Of a DNA stretch of 64,000 nucleotides, positions 40,772 to 49,747 are shown one piece after another. Positions within the stretch are counted from its first letter, which is position 1. Every line of letters starts with the position of its first letter. The notes below the pieces were generated by a model. The model was not told the DNA's origin and did not search any database. It was given only the letters and a program-made list of their open reading frames with translations. Source of the stretch: Vulcanimicrobiota bacterium (GTDB lineage Bacteria; Vulcanimicrobiota; Xenobia; Xenobiales; JADMJV01); contig JAFKGI010000004.1 of assembly GCA_017307785.1 (NCBI GenBank), forward strand, positions 124,001 through 188,000. The letters are read 5' to 3'. The translations under genes and the position numbers were made by a program.

Positions 40772-42640
40772 ATGTCGATCATCCTCAAGGATCTGTGTAA
40801 GAACTATCAAGGGTTGCCGGTGGTCAATCGCATCAATCTGGAAATCCAGGACGGCGAATTGTTCGTCCTGCTGGGCGGCAGCGGCAGCGGCAAAAGCACC
40901 ATCTTGCGGATGATTGCGGGTCTGACCGAGCCCGACAAAGGCTCGATCGAGCTCAAGGGTCGCGACGTGACCCATCTGGCTCCCCAGGTGCGCGACACCG
41001 GCTTCGTCTTCCAGAACTACTCGATCTTCCGGCACATGACGGTGGCCGAGAACATCGAGTTCGGCCTGCGGGTGCGCAACGTTCCCGTGGAAAAGCGCCG
41101 CAAGCGCTCGGAAGAACTGATGGATCTGGTGGAGCTGGCCGGACTGGGAGAGCGCTATCCCTCGCAGCTTTCGGGTGGACAGCTGCAGCGAGTGGCGCTG
41201 GCTCGGGCGCTGGCCTATGAGCCGGCGGTGCTGCTACTGGACGAGCCTTTTGGGGCCCTGGACGTGAAGATTCGCGGCCAGCTGCGCCGCTCTCTGAAGG
41301 AGATCCAGCGCCGCCTGGGAGTGACCTCGATTCTGGTCACCCACGATCAGGAAGAGGGCTTCGAACTGGGTGACCGTATCGGCGTATTGGACCGCGGGAA
41401 TCTGCTGGAAGTGGGCACGCCGGACCAGCTTTACCATCGTCCCTCTTCGCAGTTTGTGGCCACCTTCATCGGTGGTGGCAATGTGCTGGTGGGAGAGCTG
41501 TGCGCCGAGGGCGTGCGCCTGGGGTCGCGCGTGGTCCCTTGCCCGGATGAGTCCGCGCTGCCGGGGCATCTCGAGGGCGCGCGCGTGCGCCTGATGGCTC
41601 GGGCCGAGAACGTAGAGGTGCGCGACGATGCCAGCCTGCTGGAAGGCTATTCGCTGGGCCAGGGGTCGGTGGCGGAGGCCGTCTTTACGGGGTCCGGGCA
41701 AAGGCTGCGCTTGGACCTGCCGGAACTGGACGGAGTGCGCTGCATCTCGCCGATACCCGCCTACGGTCAGGAACATCCCCAGATGGAGGCCTGGGTCCCC
41801 TCGCGGCCCGAGGGGCGGTCGTTTCAGCCGGGGCAGAAAGTGGCTGTCGGTCTGTTGCACTACCACTTGCTGGAACGCACCGGCCTGCGCTCGCTGATTC
41901 TGGTCGACTTCGTGCAGGAGTCCCGGGTGGCTCTGGACTTTGGTTTGCGCGTGTCCGAGGCTACGGGGGCTCCGGCAACTCTGCTTTCGATTGCGGGGGT
42001 TCACGAACGCGAGGCCGACGTCGCCGCCAGGTTGGTGGAATTGCACGGCTCCTTGTTGGAGCGCGCACCCAACCTGAAGTTCACGGTGCGCCGCGGCGGC
42101 TTGTCCGAGGAAGTGCTCAAAGAAGTGCGTGAGGGGCGACACGAACTGGTCGTCATCGGTGAAGACGAGGGACCTTCGGTGACCCGATTGGGCCCGTGGG
42201 CTCAGCGTCTGCTGGCCAAATCCGAGGTGCCGGTGCTGCTGGTGCAACAAGACCGACCCAGGATTTCCAAGATTCTCATTTGCAGCGCCGCCGGCGAACC
42301 GGGGAAAGGGGACGTCTGGCTCGGGGGTCGCGTGGCCAAACGAGCGGGCGCTTCCGTGTCGGTTTGTCACGCCGTCTCGGAAACCACCGAGCCCGAGCGT
42401 AAGGCTCGCGTGCGCAACCATTTGGCCGGCGCCGTCAACTCGCTGCACGCCATGGGAGTGGAAGCCCGCTCCCGATTGCTGGACATGGGGTCCAACACCA
42501 GCGTGGCCCAGACGCTATTGCACGAAATGGAAGAAGGCAACTACGACCTCATCGTGATGGGCATGCCCAGCAAAACCGCCCTGGCCACCCGGCTGGTGCG
42601 CGCCAACTCCCGCCCTTTTCTCTTCGTTCCCATGAGCTAG
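40772..42640 (+). CDS. ABC transporter ATPase fused to two USP-like domains
   Basis: A 622-residue protein. Residues 1-240 form a CysA-type ATPase: Walker A GGSGSGKST (35-43), signature LSGGQLQ (133-139), Walker B LLLDEPF (154-160), H-loop VTHD (189-192). A TOBE-like region follows (about 245-370). Unusually, the C-terminal 240 residues contain two universal-stress-protein-like units: one with SRVALDFGLRVSEATGAPAT and ELVVIGED, and a second with ISKILICSAAGEPGKGDVWL and LIVMGMPSK. USP domains bind ATP or sense stress, so the import may be tuned by nucleotide or stress state. Energises the adjacent permease. Confidence 0.85.
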   Translation: MSIILKDLCKNYQGLPVVNRINLEIQDGELFVLLGGSGSGKSTILRMIAGLTEPDKGSIELKGRDVTHLAPQVRDTGFVFQNYSIFRHMTVAENIEFGLRVRNVPVEKRRKRSEELMDLVELAGLGERYPSQLSGGQLQRVALARALAYEPAVLLLDEPFGALDVKIRGQLRRSLKEIQRRLGVTSILVTHDQEEGFELGDRIGVLDRGNLLEVGTPDQLYHRPSSQFVATFIGGGNVLVGELCAEGVRLGSRVVPCPDESALPGHLEGARVRLMARAENVEVRDDASLLEGYSLGQGSVAEAVFTGSGQRLRLDLPELDGVRCISPIPAYGQEHPQMEAWVPSRPEGRSFQPGQKVAVGLLHYHLLERTGLRSLILVDFVQESRVALDFGLRVSEATGAPATLLSIAGVHEREADVAARLVELHGSLLERAPNLKFTVRRGGLSEEVLKEVREGRHELVVIGEDEGPSVTRLGPWAQRLLAKSEVPVLLVQQDRPRISKILICSAAGEPGKGDVWLGGRVAKRAGASVSVCHAVSETTEPERKARVRNHLAGAVNSLHAMGVEARSRLLDMGSNTSVAQTLLHEMEEGNYDLIVMGMPSKTALATRLVRANSRPFLFVPMS

Positions 42641-42678
42641 TGGTTTTGTGGGAGGCGATTGGGCGCAAAAGGTAAGTT

Positions 42679-43161
42679 ATGGATTGGTCCACGCTGTTTC
42701 TGGGAGTGCTGCTCGGCATTCTGTTGTTACCCACCCTGCTGATGCTGGGGCTTCGCCTGTTGATGTGGCTGTTGGCCCGTAAGGTCAAGAAGCTGGTCAA
42801 AGACCTGGAAGCCAACGGCGGCCAGATGGGTGGGCCGAACTGGCAGGTGAAGACTTTCGGCTTCGGCTTGCCCAATGCGGACGCCCAGGGACCGGTGCAG
42901 GTGCTGGACGCGCCTGCGCTGCTGCCGGAAATGACTTTACAGGAGCAGTTCCTGCGCAAGACCAACCTGAGCCCGACCGAGTGGGAACAGGTGAAAGACC
43001 GCCTGGTCTTCGTCCACGACGACCTGAGCATCAACGAGCTGGAGGCCATGGGCTTTGAACCGACCGGCCAGGGGACCCCGCGTGAGCAGGTCCAGGGTCA
43101 GTGGCAGTTGCTCGGCTCGCTGGATGAGGCCGACGTATACATGCGGCGGAACGAAGAGTAA
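42679..43161 (+). CDS. Membrane-anchored hypothetical protein
   Basis: A 160-residue protein with an N-terminal double-length hydrophobic segment (about 5-33, LFLGVLLGILLLPTLLMLGL) followed by a basic stretch KVKKLVKDLE and a soluble C-terminal domain. No recognised domain. It starts at ATG 38 bases after the ABC ATPase and ends inside the 3' part of the convergent permease gene, overlapping it by 64 bases. Confidence 0.65.
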   Translation: MDWSTLFLGVLLGILLLPTLLMLGLRLLMWLLARKVKKLVKDLEANGGQMGGPNWQVKTFGFGLPNADAQGPVQVLDAPALLPEMTLQEQFLRKTNLSPTEWEQVKDRLVFVHDDLSINELEAMGFEPTGQGTPREQVQGQWQLLGSLDEADVYMRRNEE

Positions 43162-44405
43162 ATCGGCAGACCGGCCAGGGTCAGGCCCAGGCCGCACAGC
43201 GACGGCAACGGCTGGGTCCACAGAGTGTTGGCCACCAGCAGCAGCGCCAGCAGGATGAAGAGTGCGGGAGTGACCGGATAGCCCCAGGCCTGATAGGCGG
43301 GCTGGCCGTGACGACGGCGGAAGACGAAAAGCGCTCCGGCCGTCATGGCGTAAAAGATCCACGAGACAAAGATGACGTAGGTAAACAGCTGGTCGTAGCG
43401 TCCCGAGAGGGCCAGCAGGGCCGACCAGCAGCCCTGGCAGATCAGCGAAATCACCGGTGTGCCCCGCACCGGGTCCTTGGCCGCCAACTGCCGAAAGAAC
43501 AATCCATCGCGGGCCATGGCGAAATAAACCCAGGGACCGGCCAGAATCATGCCGTTGAGGCAGCCGAAGGTGGAGACCAGAATGCCCGCCGCCATCAGCC
43601 GCGCTCCCCAGTCGCCGGCCACCCGGAAGGCGGCCAGCCAGGCCACTCGATCCTCGGGAGCTTCCGCCATTCCTGACTGTCCCAGCACCAGCAAGCAGGC
43701 TACCGTCGCCAAAGCGTAGACGACAGTGACGGCGGCCACGCCCCCAATCAGGGCTTTGGGCAGGGAACGCTGGGGATCGGCAATTTCTTCGGCCACATAG
43801 CCCAGGCTGTTCCAACCATCGTAGGCCCACAGCACTCCTACTAGAGCCACGCCAAAAGCAGCGTAAACGCCCGGCTGCTGGGAGGTTAGCGGCAAGAGGC
43901 GATGCCAATCTCCGTGCAGACCCGCTCCAATCAGCCCCGCGATGGCCGCCAGCTTCAGCAAGGTGCAAAGATTCTGAACCCGCGAACCGGCTCCCAGGCT
44001 GCGGCAATTGACCACGGTCAACAGGGCGATGCTGAGAACGGCGATGAGTTTCGGCGGCAGCGGAACGAAGGCGGCCAAATACTGGGCGAAGCCCACGCTG
44101 ACGGCGGCGATGGATCCGGTTTGGATGACCAGAAAGGTCACCCAACCAAAAAGAAAGCCCCACATGGGTCCGTAGGCATCGCGCAGATAGACATACTGAC
44201 CGCCGGCGCTGGGGCGGGCCACGGCCAGTTCGGCGAAGGTGAGCGCGCCCAGCAAACTGAGCAGACCGCCCGCCACCCATACCAGCACGATCAGTCCGGG
44301 AGCGGGCAGGTCGCGGGCCAGGGCGGCCGGCACCAGGAAAATGCCGGAGCCGATGATGGTGCCCATGAGCACGGCGGTGGCGTCCCAGGTAGAGAGCTTG
44401 CGCAC
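43098..44405 (-). CDS. APC-superfamily amino acid permease
   Basis: A 435-residue protein with twelve membrane helices. The start region TAVLMGTIIGSGIFLVPAAL (about 10-29) is the hallmark first helix of APC/LAT permeases, with the GSGIF substrate-binding turn. Further conserved parts are GGLLSLLGALTFAELAV and the helix-8-like segment. It exchanges or symports amino acids; the substrate is unknown. Starts at GTG; it diverges from the kinase gene with 57 bases between. Confidence 0.9.
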   Translation of the reverse strand: MRKLSTWDATAVLMGTIIGSGIFLVPAALARDLPAPGLIVLVWVAGGLLSLLGALTFAELAVARPSAGGQYVYLRDAYGPMWGFLFGWVTFLVIQTGSIAAVSVGFAQYLAAFVPLPPKLIAVLSIALLTVVNCRSLGAGSRVQNLCTLLKLAAIAGLIGAGLHGDWHRLLPLTSQQPGVYAAFGVALVGVLWAYDGWNSLGYVAEEIADPQRSLPKALIGGVAAVTVVYALATVACLLVLGQSGMAEAPEDRVAWLAAFRVAGDWGARLMAAGILVSTFGCLNGMILAGPWVYFAMARDGLFFRQLAAKDPVRGTPVISLICQGCWSALLALSGRYDQLFTYVIFVSWIFYAMTAGALFVFRRRHGQPAYQAWGYPVTPALFILLALLLVANTLWTQPLPSLCGLGLTLAGLPIYSSFRRMYTSASSSEPSNCH

Positions 44406-44462
44406 GACTCACGATTCGAGTTTCGCAGGCGGTGCCCTGGGCGCGGGCGAAAAGGCCCGGCT

Positions 44463-45497
44463 ATGATCGACTTGGTAGGCAAGACGCTGCAGGGGCGCTA
44501 TAAAATCGAGCGCTTCCTGGGGCAGGGCGGCATGAGCACCGTCTTTCTAGGTGAGCATCTGCGCCTGGGCCGCAAGCTGGCCATCAAGGCGCTGGCACCG
44601 GGCGTGACCAACGTGCGCCAGCTGGAGAGCGAAGCCCGCATCATGGCCAGCCTTTCGCATCCGGGATTGGCGCTGGTGCTGGATTTTTTCGAAGAGTCCG
44701 GGCGCACCTACATGGTCATGGAGTTCGTCAACGGCCGCGATTTAGACGAGGTGGCCAAGCTGGCCCCCAACCCCTTGAGTCAACGCCGCGTGCTCGAGTT
44801 CGCCGACCAACTGCTGGACGTTCTCGAGTATCTGCACTCCCAGGAGCCGCCCGTGATCGTGCGCGATCTCAAGCCGGGCAACGTCATGATGGACGAAGGC
44901 GGCAGACTGCGCTTGATCGATTTCGGCCTGGCCAAACGTCTGCAGCCGGTTCCCGGCGGCAAGGAACTCGGCATGGGTTCCATGGGCTATGCTCCCATCG
45001 AGCAATACGGTCGGGGAGTGGCCGATCAGCGCTCCGATCTGTATGCGCTGGGCGCCGTCATGTTGTTCCTATTGGGCGACCAGGTGCCGCCCGACGCCGG
45101 TTCGCGACTCAAAGAGGGCAAGGCGCTGCCCGACCCGCGCCCCGCCAATGCGTCGGTGAGCGATTCGCTGTGGGCCGCACTGCAGAAGATGCTCGAGCTG
45201 GAGCCGGACAAGCGCCCGTCACGGGTGGCTGAAGTGCGCCAATTGCTGGGTCTGGTGCCCGGGCCGGTGGAACCGCAACCGGTCGAGAAGCCGACCACCC
45301 GTCTCTGTCCGATCTGCCAGCTGGCACTGCAGGCCACCCCAAAACAAAAGGTGGAGATCGACGTCTGTCCCCAGTGCGGTGGCGTGTGGCTGGACCGGGG
45401 CGAATTGGAGCAGCTGGCCGAAGTCGCTCAGGTGTATCCGGAGCCCGCTAAAAAGCGCACCTTCTGGGAGCAGCTGAGCGCACTCATAAAGGGATAA
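44463..45497 (+). CDS. Ser/Thr protein kinase with C-terminal zinc ribbon
   Basis: A 344-residue kinase. The N-lobe has GQGGMSTVF (20-28) and Lys42 (AIKAL), the catalytic loop is VRDLKPGN (133-140; the usual His of HRD is replaced by Val), and DFG is at 153-155. After a Pro-rich linker (about 265-280) comes a TFIIB-type zinc ribbon with C282, C285, C302 and C305 (CPIC ... CPQCGGVWLDRGELEQL). No transmembrane segment, so it is cytosolic. This architecture suggests a kinase whose zinc ribbon binds a nucleic acid or protein target. It starts at ATG, next to the divergent permease. Confidence 0.9.
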   Translation: MIDLVGKTLQGRYKIERFLGQGGMSTVFLGEHLRLGRKLAIKALAPGVTNVRQLESEARIMASLSHPGLALVLDFFEESGRTYMVMEFVNGRDLDEVAKLAPNPLSQRRVLEFADQLLDVLEYLHSQEPPVIVRDLKPGNVMMDEGGRLRLIDFGLAKRLQPVPGGKELGMGSMGYAPIEQYGRGVADQRSDLYALGAVMLFLLGDQVPPDAGSRLKEGKALPDPRPANASVSDSLWAALQKMLELEPDKRPSRVAEVRQLLGLVPGPVEPQPVEKPTTRLCPICQLALQATPKQKVEIDVCPQCGGVWLDRGELEQLAEVAQVYPEPAKKRTFWEQLSALIKG

Positions 45498-45522
45498 GCT
45501 CGTCCGCCAAAAACTCCTGGCG

Positions 45523-47901
45523 ATGAAGAAAACCGCCCTTTTCCTTGCTCTGCTCTCCACCGCCGCCCTGGCTCGCCCTGAGGAAGGCTATCGCAACCCG
45601 CCTCCTGAGCTGAAAGCCCTGGTGGACGCCCCCAATACCCCGGAACTCTCGATCGACCCGCGCAATCAGACGCTGTCGCAGGCCACTCGTCCGGGCTTTC
45701 TGAGCATCGAGCAACTGTCCGAACCGGAGCTGAAACTGGCCGGCCTGCGCTTCAATCCGCTGACTCGCGCCTCGGGTCGCGACAAGTATTACCAGTCCCT
45801 GGAACTGCGGCCGCTGCGTCAGGGGCCCGCTCGTCCGGTGAAAGGCTTGCCCAAGAAACTGCGACTGGCCTCGCTGCGCTGGTCTCCGGACGGCAAGCAG
45901 CTGGCTTTCGTGAACGTGGCTCGCGGCGGAGGTCAACTTTGGGTGGCCGATGTGGCCAGCAATACGGCCCACCGGGTGCCGGGAGTGCTGGTCAACGCCA
46001 GTCTGGGCTTTCTGGTGGAGTGGACTCCGGACGGCAAGAATCTGCTGGTCATGGCCGTCCCCGACAAGCAGGGCCCGGCTCCGGCCGCCAGCAGTGTGCC
46101 CACCGGTCCCAGCATTCAGGACCACGAGGGCGGAAAAGCCACCGCTCGCACTTTTCAGGACCTGCTCAAAAGCCCCGAGGACGAGAAGCTCTTCACCTAT
46201 TACCTGACTTCCCAGCCGCTGCTGGTCAGCCCGGATGGCAAAACTCGGCGCAACTGGGGCCGGCCCGCTCTCTACACCGGACTCTCCCTCTCGCCCAGCG
46301 GCCAGTATTTGCTGGCCGAGACGGTGCATACGCCCTTCAGCTACACGGTGCCCATTTCCAACTTCCCGACCAAAACCGAGGTGCTAGACCAGAGCGGTAA
46401 GACCGTCAAGGTGGTCGCCGACCTGCCGCTGGATGACAATTCGCCGCCGGACTTTGACTCGGTGCGCACCGGACCTCGCTCCTGCGACTGGCGCTCCGAC
46501 GCTCCCCATACGCTGTTCTGGGTGGAAGCCCAGGACGGCGGTGACGCCCGCAAAGCCGCCCCGGTGCGCGACCAGGCCTTCCTGTGGACGCCCGGCGGCG
46601 AGGCTCAACCCTGGGTCAGCCTCGACCAGCGCTTCAGCGGCATCCAATGGGGTGACGACAGCCACGCCCTGCTCTACGAAGGCTGGCACAAGACGCGCCG
46701 CAGTAAGGCCCTGCTGTTGCAGCCCGCTCAGCCGAGCGTGGCCGGCAAGCCCTATTTTGACCGCTCCTCGGAGGATCGTTACGCCGACCCGGGCCGTCCT
46801 CTGACCCGCACCCTGCCCAACGGCCACGGGGCGCTGGTGCTGAAAGGCGACTCCGTCTTTCTGGTGGGGCAAGGCGCCTCTCCCGAAGGCGACCGGCCCT
46901 TCCTGGATCGCTACGACCTGGCCAGTGGTCAGAGCGAGCGCCTCTTCCGCAGCCAGGCCCCCAACTTTGAACGTCCGGTGCGCTTCCTGGACACCGATCA
47001 GAAAGAACTGCTCATCACTCGCGAGAATCTGGAGACGCCGCCGAACCTCTACGTAGGCGACAAGGCGCTGACGCAATTCGTTCACCCGGCTCCGCAGCTC
47101 AAGGGAGTGAAGAAGGAAATCATTCGCTACAAGCGCGCGGACGGTGTGGATCTGACCGGGACTCTCTACACGCCGCCCGGCTATAACGGCGGCAAGCTGC
47201 CGGTGCTGATCTGGGCTTATCCCGGCGAGTTCAAGAGCGCGGCCGCCGCCGGCCAGATCAAGGACTCTCCCTACCGCTTCATCCGGCCTTTCTGGGGTGG
47301 ACCGTTGTTCTTCGTGATGCGCGGTTACGCCGTGCTGGAAGATCCGACGTTTCCCATCATTGGGGAAGGCAAGAAAGAGCCTAACGACACCTACGTGGAG
47401 CAGCTGGTGATGGACGCCCAGGCGGCCGTCGATGGGGTGGTGGCCACCGGGGTAGGGGATAAGGACCGCTGTGCCATTGGCGGCCATTCCTACGGCGCCT
47501 TTACGACCGCCAACCTACTGGCCCACTCCGAGATTTTCCGTGCCGGTATTGCCCGAAGCGGCGCCTACAATCGAACCCTGACGCCGTTTGGCTTCCAGTC
47601 CGAGGAGCGCACCTACTGGGAAGTTCCCGACCTCTACAAGCGCATGTCGCCCTTCACCTATGCCGACAAGATCAACGAACCGTTGCTCATGATTCACGGT
47701 GGGGAGGACAACAATCCGGGCACCTTCCCGATGCAGAGCGAGCGTCTTTTTCAGGCCGTGAAGGGCCTGGGCGGACGGGTGCGCCTGGTGGTTTTGCCCA
47801 AGGAGTCGCACTCTTACGCGGCCCGCGAGTCGGTTCTGCACGTCTTCTACGAAATGGACCGCTGGCTGGAGCAGCACGTCAAGAACGCCCCTCCGAGGTA
47901 G
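45523..47901 (+). CDS. Secreted S9 prolyl-oligopeptidase-family peptidase
   Basis: A 792-residue protein with a signal peptide (MKKTALFLALLSTAALARPE). Residues 40-540 form a beta-propeller with repeats such as LRWSPDGKQLAFVNV and VEWTPDGKNLLVMAV. The C-terminal alpha/beta hydrolase has the triad Ser656 (GGHSYG), Asp729 (GGEDNN) and His763 (ESHSYA). The pattern resembles glutamyl endopeptidase/GEP-type S9D proteins found in cyanobacteria and plants. It should cleave peptides outside the cytosol. It begins 25 bases after the kinase gene. Confidence 0.92.
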   Translation: MKKTALFLALLSTAALARPEEGYRNPPPELKALVDAPNTPELSIDPRNQTLSQATRPGFLSIEQLSEPELKLAGLRFNPLTRASGRDKYYQSLELRPLRQGPARPVKGLPKKLRLASLRWSPDGKQLAFVNVARGGGQLWVADVASNTAHRVPGVLVNASLGFLVEWTPDGKNLLVMAVPDKQGPAPAASSVPTGPSIQDHEGGKATARTFQDLLKSPEDEKLFTYYLTSQPLLVSPDGKTRRNWGRPALYTGLSLSPSGQYLLAETVHTPFSYTVPISNFPTKTEVLDQSGKTVKVVADLPLDDNSPPDFDSVRTGPRSCDWRSDAPHTLFWVEAQDGGDARKAAPVRDQAFLWTPGGEAQPWVSLDQRFSGIQWGDDSHALLYEGWHKTRRSKALLLQPAQPSVAGKPYFDRSSEDRYADPGRPLTRTLPNGHGALVLKGDSVFLVGQGASPEGDRPFLDRYDLASGQSERLFRSQAPNFERPVRFLDTDQKELLITRENLETPPNLYVGDKALTQFVHPAPQLKGVKKEIIRYKRADGVDLTGTLYTPPGYNGGKLPVLIWAYPGEFKSAAAAGQIKDSPYRFIRPFWGGPLFFVMRGYAVLEDPTFPIIGEGKKEPNDTYVEQLVMDAQAAVDGVVATGVGDKDRCAIGGHSYGAFTTANLLAHSEIFRAGIARSGAYNRTLTPFGFQSEERTYWEVPDLYKRMSPFTYADKINEPLLMIHGGEDNNPGTFPMQSERLFQAVKGLGGRVRLVVLPKESHSYAARESVLHVFYEMDRWLEQHVKNAPPR

Positions 47902-48010
47902 TCCACCGACCAAAGTCTCGATCTGGTGAGATGTTTACACGTTTGAGCTTGCAGAGTTTTTTCAGGGCCGTCCGCTACCCTGTGAGCAAGTCAAGCGGAG
48001 GTAGTCAATC

Positions 48011-48325
48011 GTGGTTCGTAAACTTTTCACCAGTGTTCTCGCCTGTTCTATCCTGACCCTGCTGTCGGCGCCCATCAGCGCTTTCAACACCCAGGGCTAT
48101 GTGAAGCTCTACAACTCGACCGAGAGCCCGCTGGAGGTCTGGTTGGACGATGTCAAGGTGGGTTGCGTGCCGGTGGGCTACGCTCCCAACTGGTTGGCTA
48201 CCGACTTTGGACTGCACAAAGTGCAGGTCAACAAGGTCGGCGATTGGCACAACGCCCAGAAGTATTGCGAGTGCAGCTACAGCTATCCTAACGCCACTGT
48301 GGAGATCAACCGCTACGACCTGTAG
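48011..48325 (+). CDS. Small secreted hypothetical protein
   Basis: A 104-residue protein with a signal peptide (VRKLFTSVLACSILTLLSAP, GTG start, GGAGGT 8 bases upstream). The mature part has about four beta segments, e.g. YVKLYNSTESPLEVWLDDVK, and cysteines in VGCVPVG and YCECSYSYP. A PEGA-like beta fold is plausible from the LEVWLDDVKVGCVPVG turn, but I am not sure. It precedes the MoxR operon by 31 bases, so it may be part of it. Confidence 0.7.
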   Translation: MVRKLFTSVLACSILTLLSAPISAFNTQGYVKLYNSTESPLEVWLDDVKVGCVPVGYAPNWLATDFGLHKVQVNKVGDWHNAQKYCECSYSYPNATVEINRYDL

Positions 48326-48356
48326 GACGTCGCGGGCAGGCTGCGAAAATGCCTGA

Positions 48357-49424
48357 ATGATACTCAATCTGGTTGAACAATGTAGCCAGGGGCTGGTGGA
48401 ACGCCGCACTCTGGTCGAGGCCATCGTGCTGGCAGCCGTCGCCGGCGAGCACGTGCTGGTCGTAGGTCCTCCGGGCACCGCCAAGAGCGAAGCCGCCCGA
48501 CGCGTCGCCCGCGGACTGGGCGGACGTTACTTCGAATACCTGCTCGGCAAGTTCAGTGAACCCTCAGAACTCTTTGGCCCCGTCGACCTGCGCAAGCTCA
48601 AAGAGGGCGTGCTCGAAACGGCCACCGAGGGAATGCTGCCCGAAGCGGAAGTCGCTTTTCTCGACGAGGTTTTTGCCGGCTCCACGGCCATCCTGAACTC
48701 CCTGCTCACCCTCCTGAACGAACGCGTCTTTCGACGTGGCAACACCCGCCTGCAGTGCCCTCTGCGCGTCTGCATCGGCGCCAGCAACGCCCTGCCCGAA
48801 GACGAGAGCCTGGCCGCCTTTGCCGACCGTTTCCTGGTGCGCTGCTTTGTCGAGCCGGTCAGCGATTCTCAACTGGAGACGCTGCTGGCCGGGGGCCGCC
48901 AGCAGGCCAACATCGAAGCCTGCAGCCTTCAGGATCTGGACGCCCTTTCCCAGAAAGCGCGGGCCGTTGACCTCAGCCCCGTTCAGCCCTTGCTGGCCAA
49001 CGCCCTCAGAAGACTGCGCAAAGAAGGCCTGGGCCTCTCCGACCGCCGTTCGGTGCGCGCCCAGAACCTGATCGCCGCCGCCGCCGCCCTGGCCGACCGC
49101 GACCAGGCCACCCCGGCCGACCTCTGGCCGCTGGTGCTGGCCGTGCCCACCGCCGCCGAACAACAACTGGCCCGCAAATGCCTGGAGGAAGTGCTGGCCG
49201 CCAGTGACAACCCCAGCCTCTTTCGCCTGGCCGAAGAAGTCTCGGCGGCCCAGGGCGTGCGCGCCCGGCGCTTCCTGGAGACCGGCCAGGAGCTGCTGCA
49301 AGAAAGCCCGGACCCTCTCAAAGTAGAGGGCCTGCTGCGCGACATCGACGCCCACTTCGCCCCCGACGAACTGCCGCCCGAACTGGCCCAGATGCGAACC
49401 CAGCTCAAGGCCGCCCTGCCGTGA
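48357..49424 (+). CDS. MoxR-family AAA+ ATPase of a MoxR-bpX system
   Basis: A 355-residue AAA+ protein: Walker A VGPPGTAKSE (36-45), Walker B FLDEVFAGS (101-109), and the helix-2 insert ELFGPVDLRKLKEG typical of the MoxR/RavA group. After the ATPase core (to about 190) comes the helical lid and a C-terminal helical extension. MoxR proteins act as chaperones remodelling protein complexes, commonly with a vWA partner. Here its GTGA overlap with a bpX5-like gene and the following vWA-like and bpX6 genes places it as the motor of a MoxR-vWA-beta-propeller ternary system. Confidence 0.9.
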   Translation: MILNLVEQCSQGLVERRTLVEAIVLAAVAGEHVLVVGPPGTAKSEAARRVARGLGGRYFEYLLGKFSEPSELFGPVDLRKLKEGVLETATEGMLPEAEVAFLDEVFAGSTAILNSLLTLLNERVFRRGNTRLQCPLRVCIGASNALPEDESLAAFADRFLVRCFVEPVSDSQLETLLAGGRQQANIEACSLQDLDALSQKARAVDLSPVQPLLANALRRLRKEGLGLSDRRSVRAQNLIAAAAALADRDQATPADLWPLVLAVPTAAEQQLARKCLEEVLAASDNPSLFRLAEEVSAAQGVRARRFLETGQELLQESPDPLKVEGLLRDIDAHFAPDELPPELAQMRTQLKAALP

Positions 49425-49747
49425 AGCTGAGCTGGTCGACCCGTCCCCAGCCCCTTCCCGTCGAAGGTTGCTGGGCCCCCGGTGCGGCCGCCGCCGAACT
49501 GGAGGCCAAGCTGGTCCAGCGCGGGCTCAAGTTGCAGACGGCCCGCTTTCCGGACGGTCTGGTCGTGCTCGGGTCCGAAGTGCCCTGGGTGGACGGCCTC
49601 ACCTACCTGGGCCGGGAAGGCCGGGTTTACCTGCCCACCACCGCCCAGCCCAACCTGCCCAGCGAATGGTTGGAGGCCGGACTGCAGCACAAAGCTCCGG
49701 GCCCCTGGATCCTGCTCCCCGAAGACCAGGTGCTGACGCTGCCGTGA
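49421..49747 (+). CDS. bpX5-like domain protein
   Basis: A 108-residue protein coupled by GTGA overlaps on both sides. The string LVVLGSEVPWVDGLTYLGRE (about 47-66) followed by VYLPTTAQPNLPSEWLEAGL (about 69-88) resembles the bpX5 domain of MoxR-vWA-beta-propeller ternary systems as I remember it. Such small proteins are always encoded with the MoxR and propeller genes and are thought to bridge them. No catalytic motif is visible. If bpX5 is wrong, it is an unrecognised coupled partner. Confidence 0.75.
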   Translation: MKLSWSTRPQPLPVEGCWAPGAAAAELEAKLVQRGLKLQTARFPDGLVVLGSEVPWVDGLTYLGREGRVYLPTTAQPNLPSEWLEAGLQHKAPGPWILLPEDQVLTLP

